From a virus: 21,198 nt of DNA. Each line of letters opens with the position of its first letter. Position 1 is the stretch's first letter. A program made the translations under genes and the position numbers. The stretch spans positions 1 to 21,198 of IMG/VR virus record IMGVR_UViG_3300024339_000099; one strand, 5' to 3'. Below the pieces are notes generated by a model. That model was not told where the DNA came from, did not search any database, and saw only the letters and a program-made list of their open reading frames with translations. Shown here piece after piece: positions 13,262 through 19,233 of this stretch.

Positions 13262-13415
13262 AGTCAGGAATTGCTTCAGGGTTGTCCCAATAGAAATCGC
13301 TTAGTTGTTGTGGTGTAAATGCTTCAAGATCATAATCATCGTTGTCATCTAATGGTAGATCTTTGTAACTACATTCAAAGGTCTTTGTTAAATCTTTTTT
13401 GTTTTCACTGTTCAT
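13260..13415 (-). CDS. Small acidic protein (51 aa), unknown
   Basis: A 51-residue ORF (MNSENKKDLTKTFECSYKDL... ending WDNPEAIPD) with an acidic centre (PLDDNDDYDLEAF) and an aromatic C-terminal part (QLSDFYWDNPEA). The ribosome site AGGAAAT and a consensus promoter lie directly upstream. Not recognised. The organisation (one promoter, one tiny acidic ORF) matches its 35-aa neighbour, and its upstream region is a diverged relative of the 78-bp cassette. Confidence 0.65.
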   Translation of the reverse strand: MNSENKKDLTKTFECSYKDLPLDDNDDYDLEAFTPQQLSDFYWDNPEAIPD

Positions 13416-13449
13416 AATATTTATTTCCTATCTTTTTAAAGTATAGGTA

Positions 13450-13478
13450 ATTATAACCTAAATCGACATCCATGTCAA
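13450..13478 (-). promoter_or_regulatory. Sigma70-type promoter of the 51-aa gene
   Basis: TTGACA (13478-13473), 17-bp spacer, TATAAT (13455-13450), preceded by AAAATAAGTG as at the gp32 P1 promoter. The RBS and start (AGGAAAT...AATATTATG) resemble the 78-bp cassette. Confidence 0.85.
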
Positions 13479-13490
13479 CACTTATTTTCC

Positions 13491-13733
13491 TTATTTTAGA
13501 ACTTTAAACTCCGTCACAGAATCTATCCTGAATGATCTCCAATCTTCAGTAATAATGTCATAAACCGCAATGGTTTCGTCAGACATTTTTCTAGTTGATG
13601 TTCCTTTAGGTTTTTTATCTTCAGGGATTGCTTCTGCTTGAAGTGTACAGGTCATTACCCTTGTATATCCATCAACTTTAGTAAAGGTTACCTCGCATAT
13701 GTTAGATTTTAAAAGGTTTCTATAGTCATTCAT
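13491..13733 (-). CDS. Sm-like/SH3-barrel small protein (WYL_2-type)
   Basis: An 80-aa protein from the ATG at 13733, one base after the stop of the gene before it. I reject the longer ORF start at 13823 because it would overlap that gene by 89 bp. The sequence MNDYRNLLKSNICEVTFTKVDG, VMTCTLQAE, a Lys-rich loop, then SDETIAVYDI and WRSFRIDSVTEFKV has the five-strand order of the small phage SH3/Sm-like family often called WYL_2. Its molecular role is unknown. It is the last gene of a three-gene operon driven from 14193-14221. Confidence 0.72.
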   Translation of the reverse strand: MNDYRNLLKSNICEVTFTKVDGYTRVMTCTLQAEAIPEDKKPKGTSTRKMSDETIAVYDIITEDWRSFRIDSVTEFKVLK

Positions 13734-13734
13734 A

Positions 13735-14001
13735 TCAGTTCCACTCATTGTCAATTTTAGTTGTTTCATTATATACATCACTATAATGGGTTTTTGCAAA
13801 AGATTCAGAATCTTTCCAAACATTATGGTTCACATCTAACTTCGCTAAGTTATTATTAATAGTCATTTCAGACTTTAGGAAGTTCTTATATGCCTTGGAT
13901 GTTCTTGGAAGTTTATTCTTTGATGTTAGTTTAGTTTTAAACTCAGATTTTGAATTTAGGTTATTCACTGCGTTTCTTATTAAGTCAATACGATTCTTCA
14001 T
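13735..14001 (-). CDS. Hypothetical small basic protein (88 aa)
   Basis: A basic, Asn/Lys-rich, helical protein (IDLIRNAVNNLNSKSEFKTKL, SKAYKNFLKSEM, and a C-terminal FAKTHYSDVYNETTKIDNEW). No family is recognised. It overlaps the preceding 59-aa gene by 17 nt and is followed with one-base spacing by the SH3-like gene, so all three are probably translated from one message. AAGAGA serves as the ribosome site. Confidence 0.6.
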   Translation of the reverse strand: MKNRIDLIRNAVNNLNSKSEFKTKLTSKNKLPRTSKAYKNFLKSEMTINNNLAKLDVNHNVWKDSESFAKTHYSDVYNETTKIDNEWN

Positions 14002-14164
14002 TATATAATTCTCTTGTTAGATCTCTAGTTGGTTTGCATTTTAACGAACCCTTTGATGTTATTTCTAGTATACTATTTTTAGAATCTATAACATCGCTTT
14101 GTGTAAATTTTTGAATCTTTGAATTTACATCACTTTTAAAATTGTCGTCACATTTAAAATTCAT
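13985..14164 (-). CDS. Hypothetical small protein (59 aa)
   Basis: A 59-residue ORF (MNFKCDDNFKSDVNSKIQKF... ending LTRELYNEESY). The start at 14164 has a strong AGGAGAGCG ribosome site and lies about 30 nt below a consensus-type promoter. It is first in a three-gene operon. It has two isolated Cys and no motif I know. Confidence 0.65.
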   Translation of the reverse strand: MNFKCDDNFKSDVNSKIQKFTQSDVIDSKNSILEITSKGSLKCKPTRDLTRELYNEESY

Positions 14165-14192
14165 CGCTCTCCTAATTATTGATTATGTTATA

Positions 14193-14221
14193 ATTATAGC
14201 ATATCATCCTTTAAAAGTCAA
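14193..14221 (-). promoter_or_regulatory. Sigma70-type promoter of the 59-aa/88-aa/SH3-like operon
   Basis: TTGACT (14221-14216), 17-bp spacer, TATAAT (14198-14193). The TGA stop of the upstream 61-aa gene (14220-14218) is inside the -35 hexamer. Confidence 0.8.
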
Positions 14222-14403
14222 CTCTTATTTCCATTTTGTGAAACAGTAAGATTATCCTGTCCCTCTAGAAGAAGAACGGGTATTCTCATTTCTTGATATG
14301 CCTGTTGATTGTGGTGTGATCCGTATTTCTCAACGAACTCCACGTATGATAGAACAAGTGAATCTTGCTCCATGTCAATGATATAATCTGTAATTTTACT
14401 CAT
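14218..14403 (-). CDS. Hypothetical small protein (61 aa)
   Basis: The frame is open from 14427, but I choose the ATG at 14403 (MSKITDYIIDMEQDSL...). Transcription from the promoter at 14434-14462 should begin near 14427, and GGGAAT then serves as a ribosome site. The sequence has an acidic helical N-terminus, YVEFVEKYGSHHNQQAYQEM in the middle and a polar tail (NLTVSQNGNKS). Not recognised. It is a single-gene unit whose stop overlaps the next promoter. Confidence 0.6.
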   Translation of the reverse strand: MSKITDYIIDMEQDSLVLSYVEFVEKYGSHHNQQAYQEMRIPVLLLEGQDNLTVSQNGNKS

Positions 14404-14433
14404 AAAATATATATATTCCCATTTCAAAATACT

Positions 14434-14462
14434 ATTATACTATAGTATTGAGGTGATGTCAA
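14434..14462 (-). promoter_or_regulatory. Sigma70-type promoter of the 61-aa gene
   Basis: TTGACA (14462-14457), 17-bp spacer, TATAAT (14439-14434). It lies in the short gap after the endolysin gene. Confidence 0.85.
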
Positions 14463-14477
14463 GCGAATAATTTTAAA

Positions 14478-14852
14478 TTAGTGTTTTATTTGAAAATGTG
14501 GTCCATCCGGAAAGTTTTTCCAATCGGCACCACATTCGATTTCAACACCAAGTTCTGAAGCAGCAACCTTCATAGCATCTGCCAGTTTATGATATAAAGG
14601 CCAATCCCACCTAACCTCTGTTCCTATGTACGCAACAAGATCAACTGCCATTCCTGTTAAATGCCGACTTCTCATTGTCTTGCTTGCACCTCTATCAAAT
14701 AACTTTTGCTGTCTTTCAAGTGACCTTACACCCTCAGTTACACCAAAGTCTATTTCAGTTATTTCTATTGCTCTTTTTACAACACTTTGTAATCCTTCAT
14801 CTACCCCAATCAGTTTCTTCTTAGACCTTCTACTTAACTTGAATTTACTCAT
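14478..14852 (-). CDS. Endolysin: M15-type L-alanyl-D-glutamate / D-Ala-D-Ala peptidase
   Basis: A 124-aa single-domain zinc peptidase of the VanY/M15 fold, close in size to T5-type endolysins. Zinc and catalytic motifs are intact: SRHLTGMAVDL supplies His64 and Asp71 (S-x-H-x2-G-x-A-x-D), and the C-terminal DGPHFQ supplies His119. EGVRSLERQQKLF (residues 40-52) is the usual substrate-side helix. It cuts peptide stems of peptidoglycan for lysis. There is no signal peptide, so a holin elsewhere is expected. Its ATG overlaps the TGA of the 48-aa gene (ATGA), making it the last gene of the long operon that begins with the FmdB-like gene. Confidence 0.9.
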   Translation of the reverse strand: MSKFKLSRRSKKKLIGVDEGLQSVVKRAIEITEIDFGVTEGVRSLERQQKLFDRGASKTMRSRHLTGMAVDLVAYIGTEVRWDWPLYHKLADAMKVAASELGVEIECGADWKNFPDGPHFQIKH

Positions 14853-14995
14853 GATACATCATCCTCTATTTTAGATTCTTCAGGTTTAGGTTCTTCGGTT
14901 TTACCAAAGATTTTATCCCAATTGTCTTCGAATTGTTTTCGGTCACTTTGTTTTCTAGGGGAACTTCCTTTTCCCCCATGCCAACTTTTTGTCAT
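14849..14995 (-). CDS. Conserved small phage protein (48 aa), KSWHGGKG type
   Basis: A 48-aa basic-then-acidic protein with MTKSWHGGKGS at the N-terminus, QFEDNWDKIFGK in the middle and an acidic Glu/Pro tail. I recognise the WHGGKGS...NWDKIFG pattern as a short protein found in many unrelated tailed phages, with no established function. It overlaps the endolysin start by 4 nt and follows the 87-aa gene closely, so it belongs to the same message. Confidence 0.72.
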   Translation of the reverse strand: MTKSWHGGKGSSPRKQSDRKQFEDNWDKIFGKTEEPKPEESKIEDDVS

Positions 14996-14997
14996 AA

Positions 14998-15261
14998 CTA
15001 ACCTTTATAAATTTTTAGTAAATGTGTTTCAAATTGCTCTACCTTTTCTAAACGATTCGGCCATAGTATATATTCCTTTTCAGGGTTCTTTTTGAGATTA
15101 TTAAGTAATGGCACCACAGCATTGTATAGTGCATCAATTTTAGTTTGTAGATCTAATGCTGTACTTTCGGTTTTAAGAACTTGATTAGTTGCTTGTTGCA
15201 CAATATCAAGTTCTGCCTCATCTACAGCGGTAAATCCAAAATCGAATATATCATCTATCAT
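14998..15261 (-). CDS. Conserved T4-like hypothetical (87 aa)
   Basis: A small acidic helical protein whose C-terminal half (IDALYNAVVPLLNNLKKNPEKEYILWPNR then QFETHLLKIY) is a strongly conserved pattern in marine T4-like phages. The N-terminus (IDDIFDFGFTAVDEAEL) is acidic. No function is known to me. Its start overlaps the end of the ClpP-like gene by 11 nt, which suggests coupled translation. Confidence 0.72.
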   Translation of the reverse strand: MIDDIFDFGFTAVDEAELDIVQQATNQVLKTESTALDLQTKIDALYNAVVPLLNNLKKNPEKEYILWPNRLEKVEQFETHLLKIYKG

Positions 15262-15931
15262 CTAGTTTCCCACAACATTTTTTAGGTTTAACTTCTTCTT
15301 CTTCTTCAATGAAATCATCATCAAAATCATCGAACATGTTATCACCTTCTTCTTCATTATCTTCACTATACAATTCATTGATTAAATTTAGTCTAGCAAT
15401 AACTTCATCAGAATCCATCCAAATATCTTTATTATTTAGGATAGATTCGATTTCAACTTCAGTTAAGAAGTCTTCATATATCTCTCTTAATAGTTTTTCT
15501 GACCACTTCTTTTCGTGTATAATATTATCATACATTTCCCCACCCTTGCCAATAGTACCACCAGAATAATTGTGGAACATAAACATAGAATGATCTGATA
15601 CTTCATAACTAGAACCTTGAAGAAATATCATTGTAGCAGCAGACATACAAGCACCTTCAACAGAACAAATGACACTTGCTTCTGTTTCTTGAATAGATCT
15701 TATCATTTGAATAGCAGTGAATAAATCACCACCAAACGAATTGATATGTATCCTAACGATATCACCCTTAACAGCATTTCTGATTGTATCAAACCAATCA
15801 ATATACTCAGATGCTTCTGCTATTTCACCTAATAGATAAAACTCGTGAAGTGCTCCACCTAAAGGTCTATTTAAAAAACTATTGGACTTTTGATCAGATC
15901 CCAAAATCATCCCTATACTTTCACTTCCCAT
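15251..15931 (-). CDS. ClpP-like serine protease
   Basis: A 226-aa protein from the ATG at 15931, which has an ATAGGATATAAT ribosome site. The frame also opens from a TTG at 15964, inside the FeoA-like gene, which I think less likely. ClpP/crotonase-fold landmarks are present: YLLGEI, IVRIHINSFGGDLFTAIQMI (oxyanion glycines), GACMSAATMIF with Ser97, MFMFHNYSGG with His120, and the IWMD segment with Asp173, completing a Ser-His-Asp triad. The last ~40 residues are very acidic (about 190-213) and end in KKCCGKLDDR, absent from bacterial ClpP. It may pair with host Clp ATPases. It is not the T4 prohead protease gp21. Confidence 0.85.
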   Translation of the reverse strand: MGSESIGMILGSDQKSNSFLNRPLGGALHEFYLLGEIAEASEYIDWFDTIRNAVKGDIVRIHINSFGGDLFTAIQMIRSIQETEASVICSVEGACMSAATMIFLQGSSYEVSDHSMFMFHNYSGGTIGKGGEMYDNIIHEKKWSEKLLREIYEDFLTEVEIESILNNKDIWMDSDEVIARLNLINELYSEDNEEEGDNMFDDFDDDFIEEEEEVKPKKCCGKLDDR

Positions 15932-15950
15932 ATTATATCCTATCTTATAA

Positions 15951-16145
15951 TTAAGTTTCTTCAACTGTTAATGTATCCCATTCACTTGCACGGATACTTA
16001 TAAAACAACCACGAACCATCACCTCAATAGGATCTCCTAAAGGTGCTACTCTTATAACCTCAACAATAGTATATGGTGTCATACCGAAAGCTAATAACTT
16101 CTTTCTGATATCACTCTTAGCAATCTTTAGTATTTTATATTTCAT
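15951..16145 (-). CDS. Stand-alone FeoA-like SH3-domain protein
   Basis: A 64-aa protein consisting of one FeoA-type domain: RKKLLAFGMTPYTIVEVIRVAPLGDPIEVMVRGCFISIRASEWDTL. The G-M-T-P-G/Y-x-I-x-V and APLGDPIEV-V-G-x-x-x-SIR blocks are the usual FeoA core. In bacteria FeoA is a small cytosolic partner of the FeoB ferrous-iron transporter, and similar domains form the C-terminus of DtxR-type regulators. No FeoB or iron gene is seen nearby. It lies between GroES and ClpP in a takeover/lysis operon and overlaps neither tightly. The ribosome site is poor. The fold call is secure, but a phage role in iron or in protein docking is open. Confidence 0.8.
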   Translation of the reverse strand: MKYKILKIAKSDIRKKLLAFGMTPYTIVEVIRVAPLGDPIEVMVRGCFISIRASEWDTLTVEET

Positions 16146-16148
16146 AAA

Positions 16149-16196
16149 TTAGGATATCTTCGACCAAGCATCCCCAGTCCTATCGACTTCAATCAT
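16149..16196 (-). CDS. Possible 15-aa micro-ORF before the FeoA-like gene
   Basis: The ORF MIEVDRTGDAWSKIS begins at the ATG at 16196 and stops three bases before the FeoA-like start, so it could couple translation to it. The frame is the same as GroES and open from the GroES stop. No ribosome site is visible. It may be a remnant of a longer protein. Confidence 0.25.
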   Translation of the reverse strand: MIEVDRTGDAWSKIS

Positions 16197-16211
16197 TGCC
16201 GTATATTTAAT

Positions 16212-16478
16212 TTACCTTTGTATAACCGCTATGATAAACTCTTCAGAGATAACGACACGTTGTTCACCATCAACTTTCACTGGTGTACTCTTTGCCCAAT
16301 CTAATAAGATTTCATCACCCACAGCAACCTCATTCACTTCTGATCCAATCTCAAGCACTCTACCAGTTTCATTATCAGACATACCAGAAGTACCTTCAAT
16401 AATAATTCCTGATGATGTTGTTTTTACACGTTCAATGTTTGCTACTAATACATTCTTTTTCAATGGTGCAAATTTCAT
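16212..16478 (-). CDS. GroES-like co-chaperonin (Cpn10)
   Basis: An 88-aa protein with the Cpn10 pattern: FAPLKKNVLVANIER at the start, TSSGIIIEGT as the mobile-loop region, then ETGRVLEIGSE, AVGDEILLDW and a C-terminal strand VISEEFIIAVIQR. Bacterial GroES is about 97 aa. Phage versions, like T4 gp31, replace host GroES so that GroEL can fold the large capsid protein. It follows the 191-aa late-type gene and has a moderate leader. It could serve capsid folding here, as gp31 does in T4, although it is more like true GroES than gp31 is. Confidence 0.9.
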   Translation of the reverse strand: MKFAPLKKNVLVANIERVKTTSSGIIIEGTSGMSDNETGRVLEIGSEVNEVAVGDEILLDWAKSTPVKVDGEQRVVISEEFIIAVIQR

Positions 16479-16493
16479 AATTTATCTCACTTT

Positions 16494-16526
16494 TTAGTTT
16501 TTATAAAAATCTTTAAATCCTAACAT
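16494..16526 (-). other. Duplicated MLGFKDF segment (10-aa ORF)
   Basis: Immediately after the stop of the 191-aa gene, ATGTTAGGATTTAAAGATTT begins a 10-codon ORF. The same 20 bases occur inside that gene at about 16707-16727, with the same frame and a similar GAGG/GAAGG in front. It looks like a short duplication or a remnant start. Confidence 0.4.
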
Positions 16527-16529
16527 ACC

Positions 16530-17105
16530 TCAATCATCGACTGTCTTGACAGATTCCTTTAATTTGACAGGCATTCCCTTTACTAGTCGAATAACACTCT
16601 TGGCATTGTGTCCTTTACCAATGCGTTTAGCATCAGCATCATCTTTAGCAATGAACTTACGGACTTGTCCATTACGCATCATCATTTCGTATTGACCTTC
16701 TATTATAAAATCTTTAAATCCTAACATGCCTTCAACTGCTAATACTTTATCACCAGTTTTAAAACCTTTTTTTCTCATTACTGTTTTAGCAACAAGATTT
16801 ACTTCTTTATTCTTTTTATCATATTCAATATGAACTGGGATGTTAATATCAGTACTCATTGATTTCACTAACTCTTCAACCTCTTTACCACCACCAACTT
16901 TAGATATTTTTTTACCAAACTTCTTATACAGATCTTTATATATGCCCACCAATTCATCGGGTGTAATCTGTTTCTTATTTCTTGCATCATTTAATCTATC
17001 AAAGAAATGTTTAGTAAACACAACATCAACTCCAAGTTGGTCGAATATTTTATCAAGAGATTTCTCTATGACATTAAGTTGTGACTTTGTGATTTTATCA
17101 TCCAT
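16530..17105 (-). CDS. Conserved marine T4-like protein of unknown function (191 aa), late promoter
   Basis: A basic, helical protein. The N-terminal ~115 residues (SLDKIFDQLGVDVVFTKHFFDRLNDARNKKQITPDELVGIYKDLYKKFGKK, then INIPVHIEYDKKNKEVNLVAKTVMRKKGFKTG) match a family I know only as unassigned in marine T4-like phages. The HFFDR-NDARN-K-IT-DEL pattern is reminiscent of small RelE/BrnT-like folds, which is a weak hint. The C-terminal part, from MLGFKDFIIEGQYEMMM, looks like an added module (RKFIAKDDADAKRIGKG, LVKGMPVKLKE). It has an AGGATAAC ribosome site and a TATAAATA late box 39 nt upstream, which sets it apart from its early neighbours and suggests a virion or assembly role. Confidence 0.68.
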   Translation of the reverse strand: MDDKITKSQLNVIEKSLDKIFDQLGVDVVFTKHFFDRLNDARNKKQITPDELVGIYKDLYKKFGKKISKVGGGKEVEELVKSMSTDINIPVHIEYDKKNKEVNLVAKTVMRKKGFKTGDKVLAVEGMLGFKDFIIEGQYEMMMRNGQVRKFIAKDDADAKRIGKGHNAKSVIRLVKGMPVKLKESVKTVDD

Positions 17106-17132
17106 ACTAGTTATCCTATTTATTATTTATTA

Positions 17133-17819
17133 TTAACTATTAGTATTTATACAATGTTCTTGGTTATACATTTCAATAGTGTCTAATAATTGGGGCGCCC
17201 AATTATCTCTATGTTCAATAAACACTTGTGCTGGTGCGTTATCTACTGCAATAATTGTTACTAGTTGTGTAATAGGTATCCCAGTTCTTTCTTCCCACAT
17301 AATAGCATACGCGGCTTCTTGAATATAATAATTAGATATCCATGCTTCCTTTTTAGGTTTAGTTGATGTTTTATAATCTATAATAGACATAACACCATCG
17401 AATTCACCCACACAATCTACACGACCCGCTAACTTTAAATAGTCAGAGTATAGAGCAAACTCTTGACCATATATTTTACCCATTCTAGTATCAAGGATAT
17501 CTTTCACTGCTAAGAAAGATTGTATTACATTAGGCATGAACCCTTTTCTATAATCAGGATTGTTCTTTACATATTGTTCTATAATAGAATGGACAGCAGT
17601 GCCACGAGTAGAAGCACGATAAGATATTTTATTTGCCTCTTCTTCTCCTACTCGTTTACGCCATGCCTCAATACTATCACGACCTAGTATTGATAATACA
17701 GTAGTGACAGAAGGATACAAAGTACCGTCAGGTGTCTTGTATTTTCTACCACCACCATTATATACAACATCTAGATCTTGATAACCAAAATCTATATCAA
17801 GTTTTTCAAATAATTTCAT
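17133..17819 (-). CDS. PD-(D/E)XK exonuclease, RecB/Cas4/MGME1-like
   Basis: A 228-aa nuclease with the RecB-family motif order: TLYPSVTTVLSI at residues 33-44, RGTAVHSIIEQY with His77 (motif I), AGRVDCVGEFDG with Asp135 (motif II), SIIDYKTSTKPKK with Asp148, Tyr149 and Lys150 (motif III, D-Y-K), and YIQEAAYAIMW with Gln167 (QxxxY). This family trims single-stranded DNA 5' or 3' ends. In T4-like marine phages it probably acts in recombination, replication or host DNA breakdown. Its start overlaps the small 49-aa gene by 14 nt. A late-promoter box for the next gene lies within its last codons. Confidence 0.87.
   Translation of the reverse strand: MKLFEKLDIDFGYQDLDVVYNGGGRKYKTPDGTLYPSVTTVLSILGRDSIEAWRKRVGEEEANKISYRASTRGTAVHSIIEQYVKNNPDYRKGFMPNVIQSFLAVKDILDTRMGKIYGQEFALYSDYLKLAGRVDCVGEFDGVMSIIDYKTSTKPKKEAWISNYYIQEAAYAIMWEERTGIPITQLVTIIAVDNAPAQVFIEHRDNWAPQLLDTIEMYNQEHCINTNS
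17144..17151 (-). promoter_or_regulatory. Late promoter box for the 191-aa gene
   Basis: An exact minus-strand TATAAATA at the very end of the exonuclease gene, 39 nt upstream of the next ATG at 17105. The spacing is the same as at the gp4 and gp48 late promoters. Confidence 0.65.
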
Positions 17820-17955
17820 AATTTAATAAGGCACTTTGGTTATTATACTTTTCCTTATTTTTATCAGAAGGATCCCGCATCTTCTTAGGAGTGTTGCGTT
17901 TTATTTCATCTTTAAATTTATTTTTAGAATCGTATTTTGCTAGTTTTTTTGACAT
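17806..17955 (-). CDS. Hypothetical basic protein (49 aa)
   Basis: A Lys/Asn-rich ORF (MSKKLAKYDSKNKFKDEIKR, PKKMRDPSDKNKEKYNNQSALLNYEII) between phoH and the exonuclease. It overlaps the exonuclease start by 14 nt. An AGGA ribosome-like element lies about 15 nt before the ATG, which is long. No family is recognised. It may bind nucleic acid given its charge, but this is a guess. Confidence 0.5.
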   Translation of the reverse strand: MSKKLAKYDSKNKFKDEIKRNTPKKMRDPSDKNKEKYNNQSALLNYEII

Positions 17956-17961
17956 AATATT

Positions 17962-18645
17962 TTATTTAATTCCTAGGTGTTCTTTAGTCATAATATATTC
18001 ACGTACAAGACCTGAACGAACAATGTCTTCCCATGTGAATTCCACAGTTTCAAAGTATTTCATGTTAGTAATAATAGACATGAACTTTAAAATTCCATCT
18101 CGATCTTTATCTTTAGAGAAGTCAGATTGATAATAATCGCCACACATTATAAATCTACAGTTCTCCCCTATACGGGTAATAACAGAATCTAGTTCGTGAA
18201 AATTTAGGTTCTGCATTTCATCGACAATGATAATAGCATTGGTTAATGTAATACCCCGTATGAATGATGTTGATGTGAACTCTATTGCCCCTTGATTTAC
18301 AAGAGCATCCCAAGCATTAGGTTCTTCTATGAGTTCACTTACAATACCTCTATAAGGTGCTGTATAAACCTCTTGCTTTTCTTCTTCTGTTCCTGGTAAG
18401 AAACCAATATCTCTAATCGGAACAACGGATCTGATAATAACCAATTTATCATATGGTGTATCTTTATCCAGAATTTCTTCTAGTGCCAGATACATTGCAA
18501 TAAAGGTTTTACCAGTACCAGCAGAACCATTCAAAGAAAGATTCATTCCACTATTATATGCTCGGAACACTTTCCCTTGATTCTCGGTAAGAGGTTCTAA
18601 AGATGTTAGATTTTCTAATCTTATTTTAGTTGATTTACTATTCAT
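17962..18645 (-). CDS. phoH: PhoH-like ATPase
   Basis: A 227-aa PhoH-family protein. The Walker A motif is GSAGTGKT at residues 40-47, Walker B is IIIVDEMQN at about 138-146, and the intervening RSVVPIRDIGFLPGT and CGDYYQSDFS blocks are typical. PhoH proteins are superfamily-1-helicase-like ATPases, possibly acting on RNA. The gene is a common marker of marine phages, whose exact role and link to phosphate stress are not settled. It follows the FmdB-like gene with a 2-bp gap in the operon driven from 18937-18965. Confidence 0.95.
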   Translation of the reverse strand: MNSKSTKIRLENLTSLEPLTENQGKVFRAYNSGMNLSLNGSAGTGKTFIAMYLALEEILDKDTPYDKLVIIRSVVPIRDIGFLPGTEEEKQEVYTAPYRGIVSELIEEPNAWDALVNQGAIEFTSTSFIRGITLTNAIIIVDEMQNLNFHELDSVITRIGENCRFIMCGDYYQSDFSKDKDRDGILKFMSIITNMKYFETVEFTWEDIVRSGLVREYIMTKEHLGIK

Positions 18646-18647
18646 TA

Positions 18648-18890
18648 TTAGTTTTTTGTATGAATACTGTTGCCTTGTCCAGAACCTGATTTGATTTTCT
18701 TTAGAACATCATTCCAACCATCTGAAGTTTTTGATAATACACCCCCTAGTTCATGAACTATATGAGGTGAAACTGCAATATATGCTACTTGATCTTTATT
18801 GTCCTCTAGGTAAATCTCCCTTGCTGATATTTTCATAAACTTTTCTGTGATTTCTCCAGTGTTTATATTCTTAAACATATAGGTTGGCAT
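18648..18890 (-). CDS. FmdB-like small protein without zinc-ribbon cysteines (80 aa)
   Basis: Begins MPTYMFKNINTGEITEKFMKISA, the same pattern as the MPTYEY...GE.FE start of FmdB-type regulatory proteins and of a small family common in T4-like marine phages. It ends with a Gly/Ser-rich stretch after WNDVLKKIK. The cysteines of bacterial FmdB zinc ribbons are absent, so metal binding is unlikely. The GAGGATATGA ribosome site is strong. It is the first gene after the 18937-18965 promoter and directly precedes phoH. Confidence 0.75.
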   Translation of the reverse strand: MPTYMFKNINTGEITEKFMKISAREIYLEDNKDQVAYIAVSPHIVHELGGVLSKTSDGWNDVLKKIKSGSGQGNSIHTKN

Positions 18891-18936
18891 TCATATCCTC
18901 TATTAGGTTTTAAGACAATCTTACTACTGAAAATAT

Positions 18937-18965
18937 ATTATACTATACAATAGCAAGATTGTCAA
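18937..18965 (-). promoter_or_regulatory. Sigma70-type promoter of the FmdB-like/phoH operon
   Basis: TTGACA (18965-18960), 17-bp spacer, TATAAT (18942-18937), preceded by GTAAATAAG. The promoter and spacer are nearly the same as gp32 P1. Confidence 0.86.
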
Positions 18966-18972
18966 GACTTAT

Positions 18973-19143
18973 TTACGCTCCTAGAAAGAAATCCTCCAAG
19001 TCTTCAATTCTAGAATCAAGGTACTCTCTCTTCTTTTGAAGATCGAATGCCTTTTTGTTTTCACCACGTTTTTCTAATCTCCGCATAAAGTATCCTAGTT
19101 CCCTAGAATCCCTCTTTAATCTTTCTACTTGAGGTCCATACAT
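18973..19143 (-). CDS. Hypothetical small coiled-coil protein (56 aa)
   Basis: A charged helical ORF (MYGPQVERLKRDSRELGYFM, RRLEKRGENKKAFDLQKKRE, ending DLEDFFLGA). The ribosome site AGGAAAC lies 7 nt before the ATG. It is followed directly by the 18937-18965 promoter. No family is recognised. The heptad-like charge pattern suggests a short coiled coil. Confidence 0.65.
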   Translation of the reverse strand: MYGPQVERLKRDSRELGYFMRRLEKRGENKKAFDLQKKREYLDSRIEDLEDFFLGA

Positions 19144-19233
19144 ATTCAGTTTCCTGTATATATTTTTACTGTATTTAAAATGATTTAACTGAGAAAACTT
19201 TTACTCCTTGTTGCATGGGTTGGCATAATATAT

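Noticed and set aside
13734-13823. Longer start for the SH3-like 80-aa protein
   Set aside because: It would add 30 residues fully overlapping the 88-aa gene in another frame. The ATG one base after that gene's stop fits the family start (MNDYRN).
15932-15964. TTG start for the ClpP-like protease
   Set aside because: It overlaps the FeoA-like gene and lacks a ribosome site, whereas the ATG at 15931 has AGGA at proper spacing.
19160-19233. A 13-codon minus ORF (MPTHATRSKSFLS) and an AAGGAG element between the 56-aa and 143-aa genes
   Set aside because: It is too short, and no start codon lies at the right distance from the AAGGAG. It may be a relic only.
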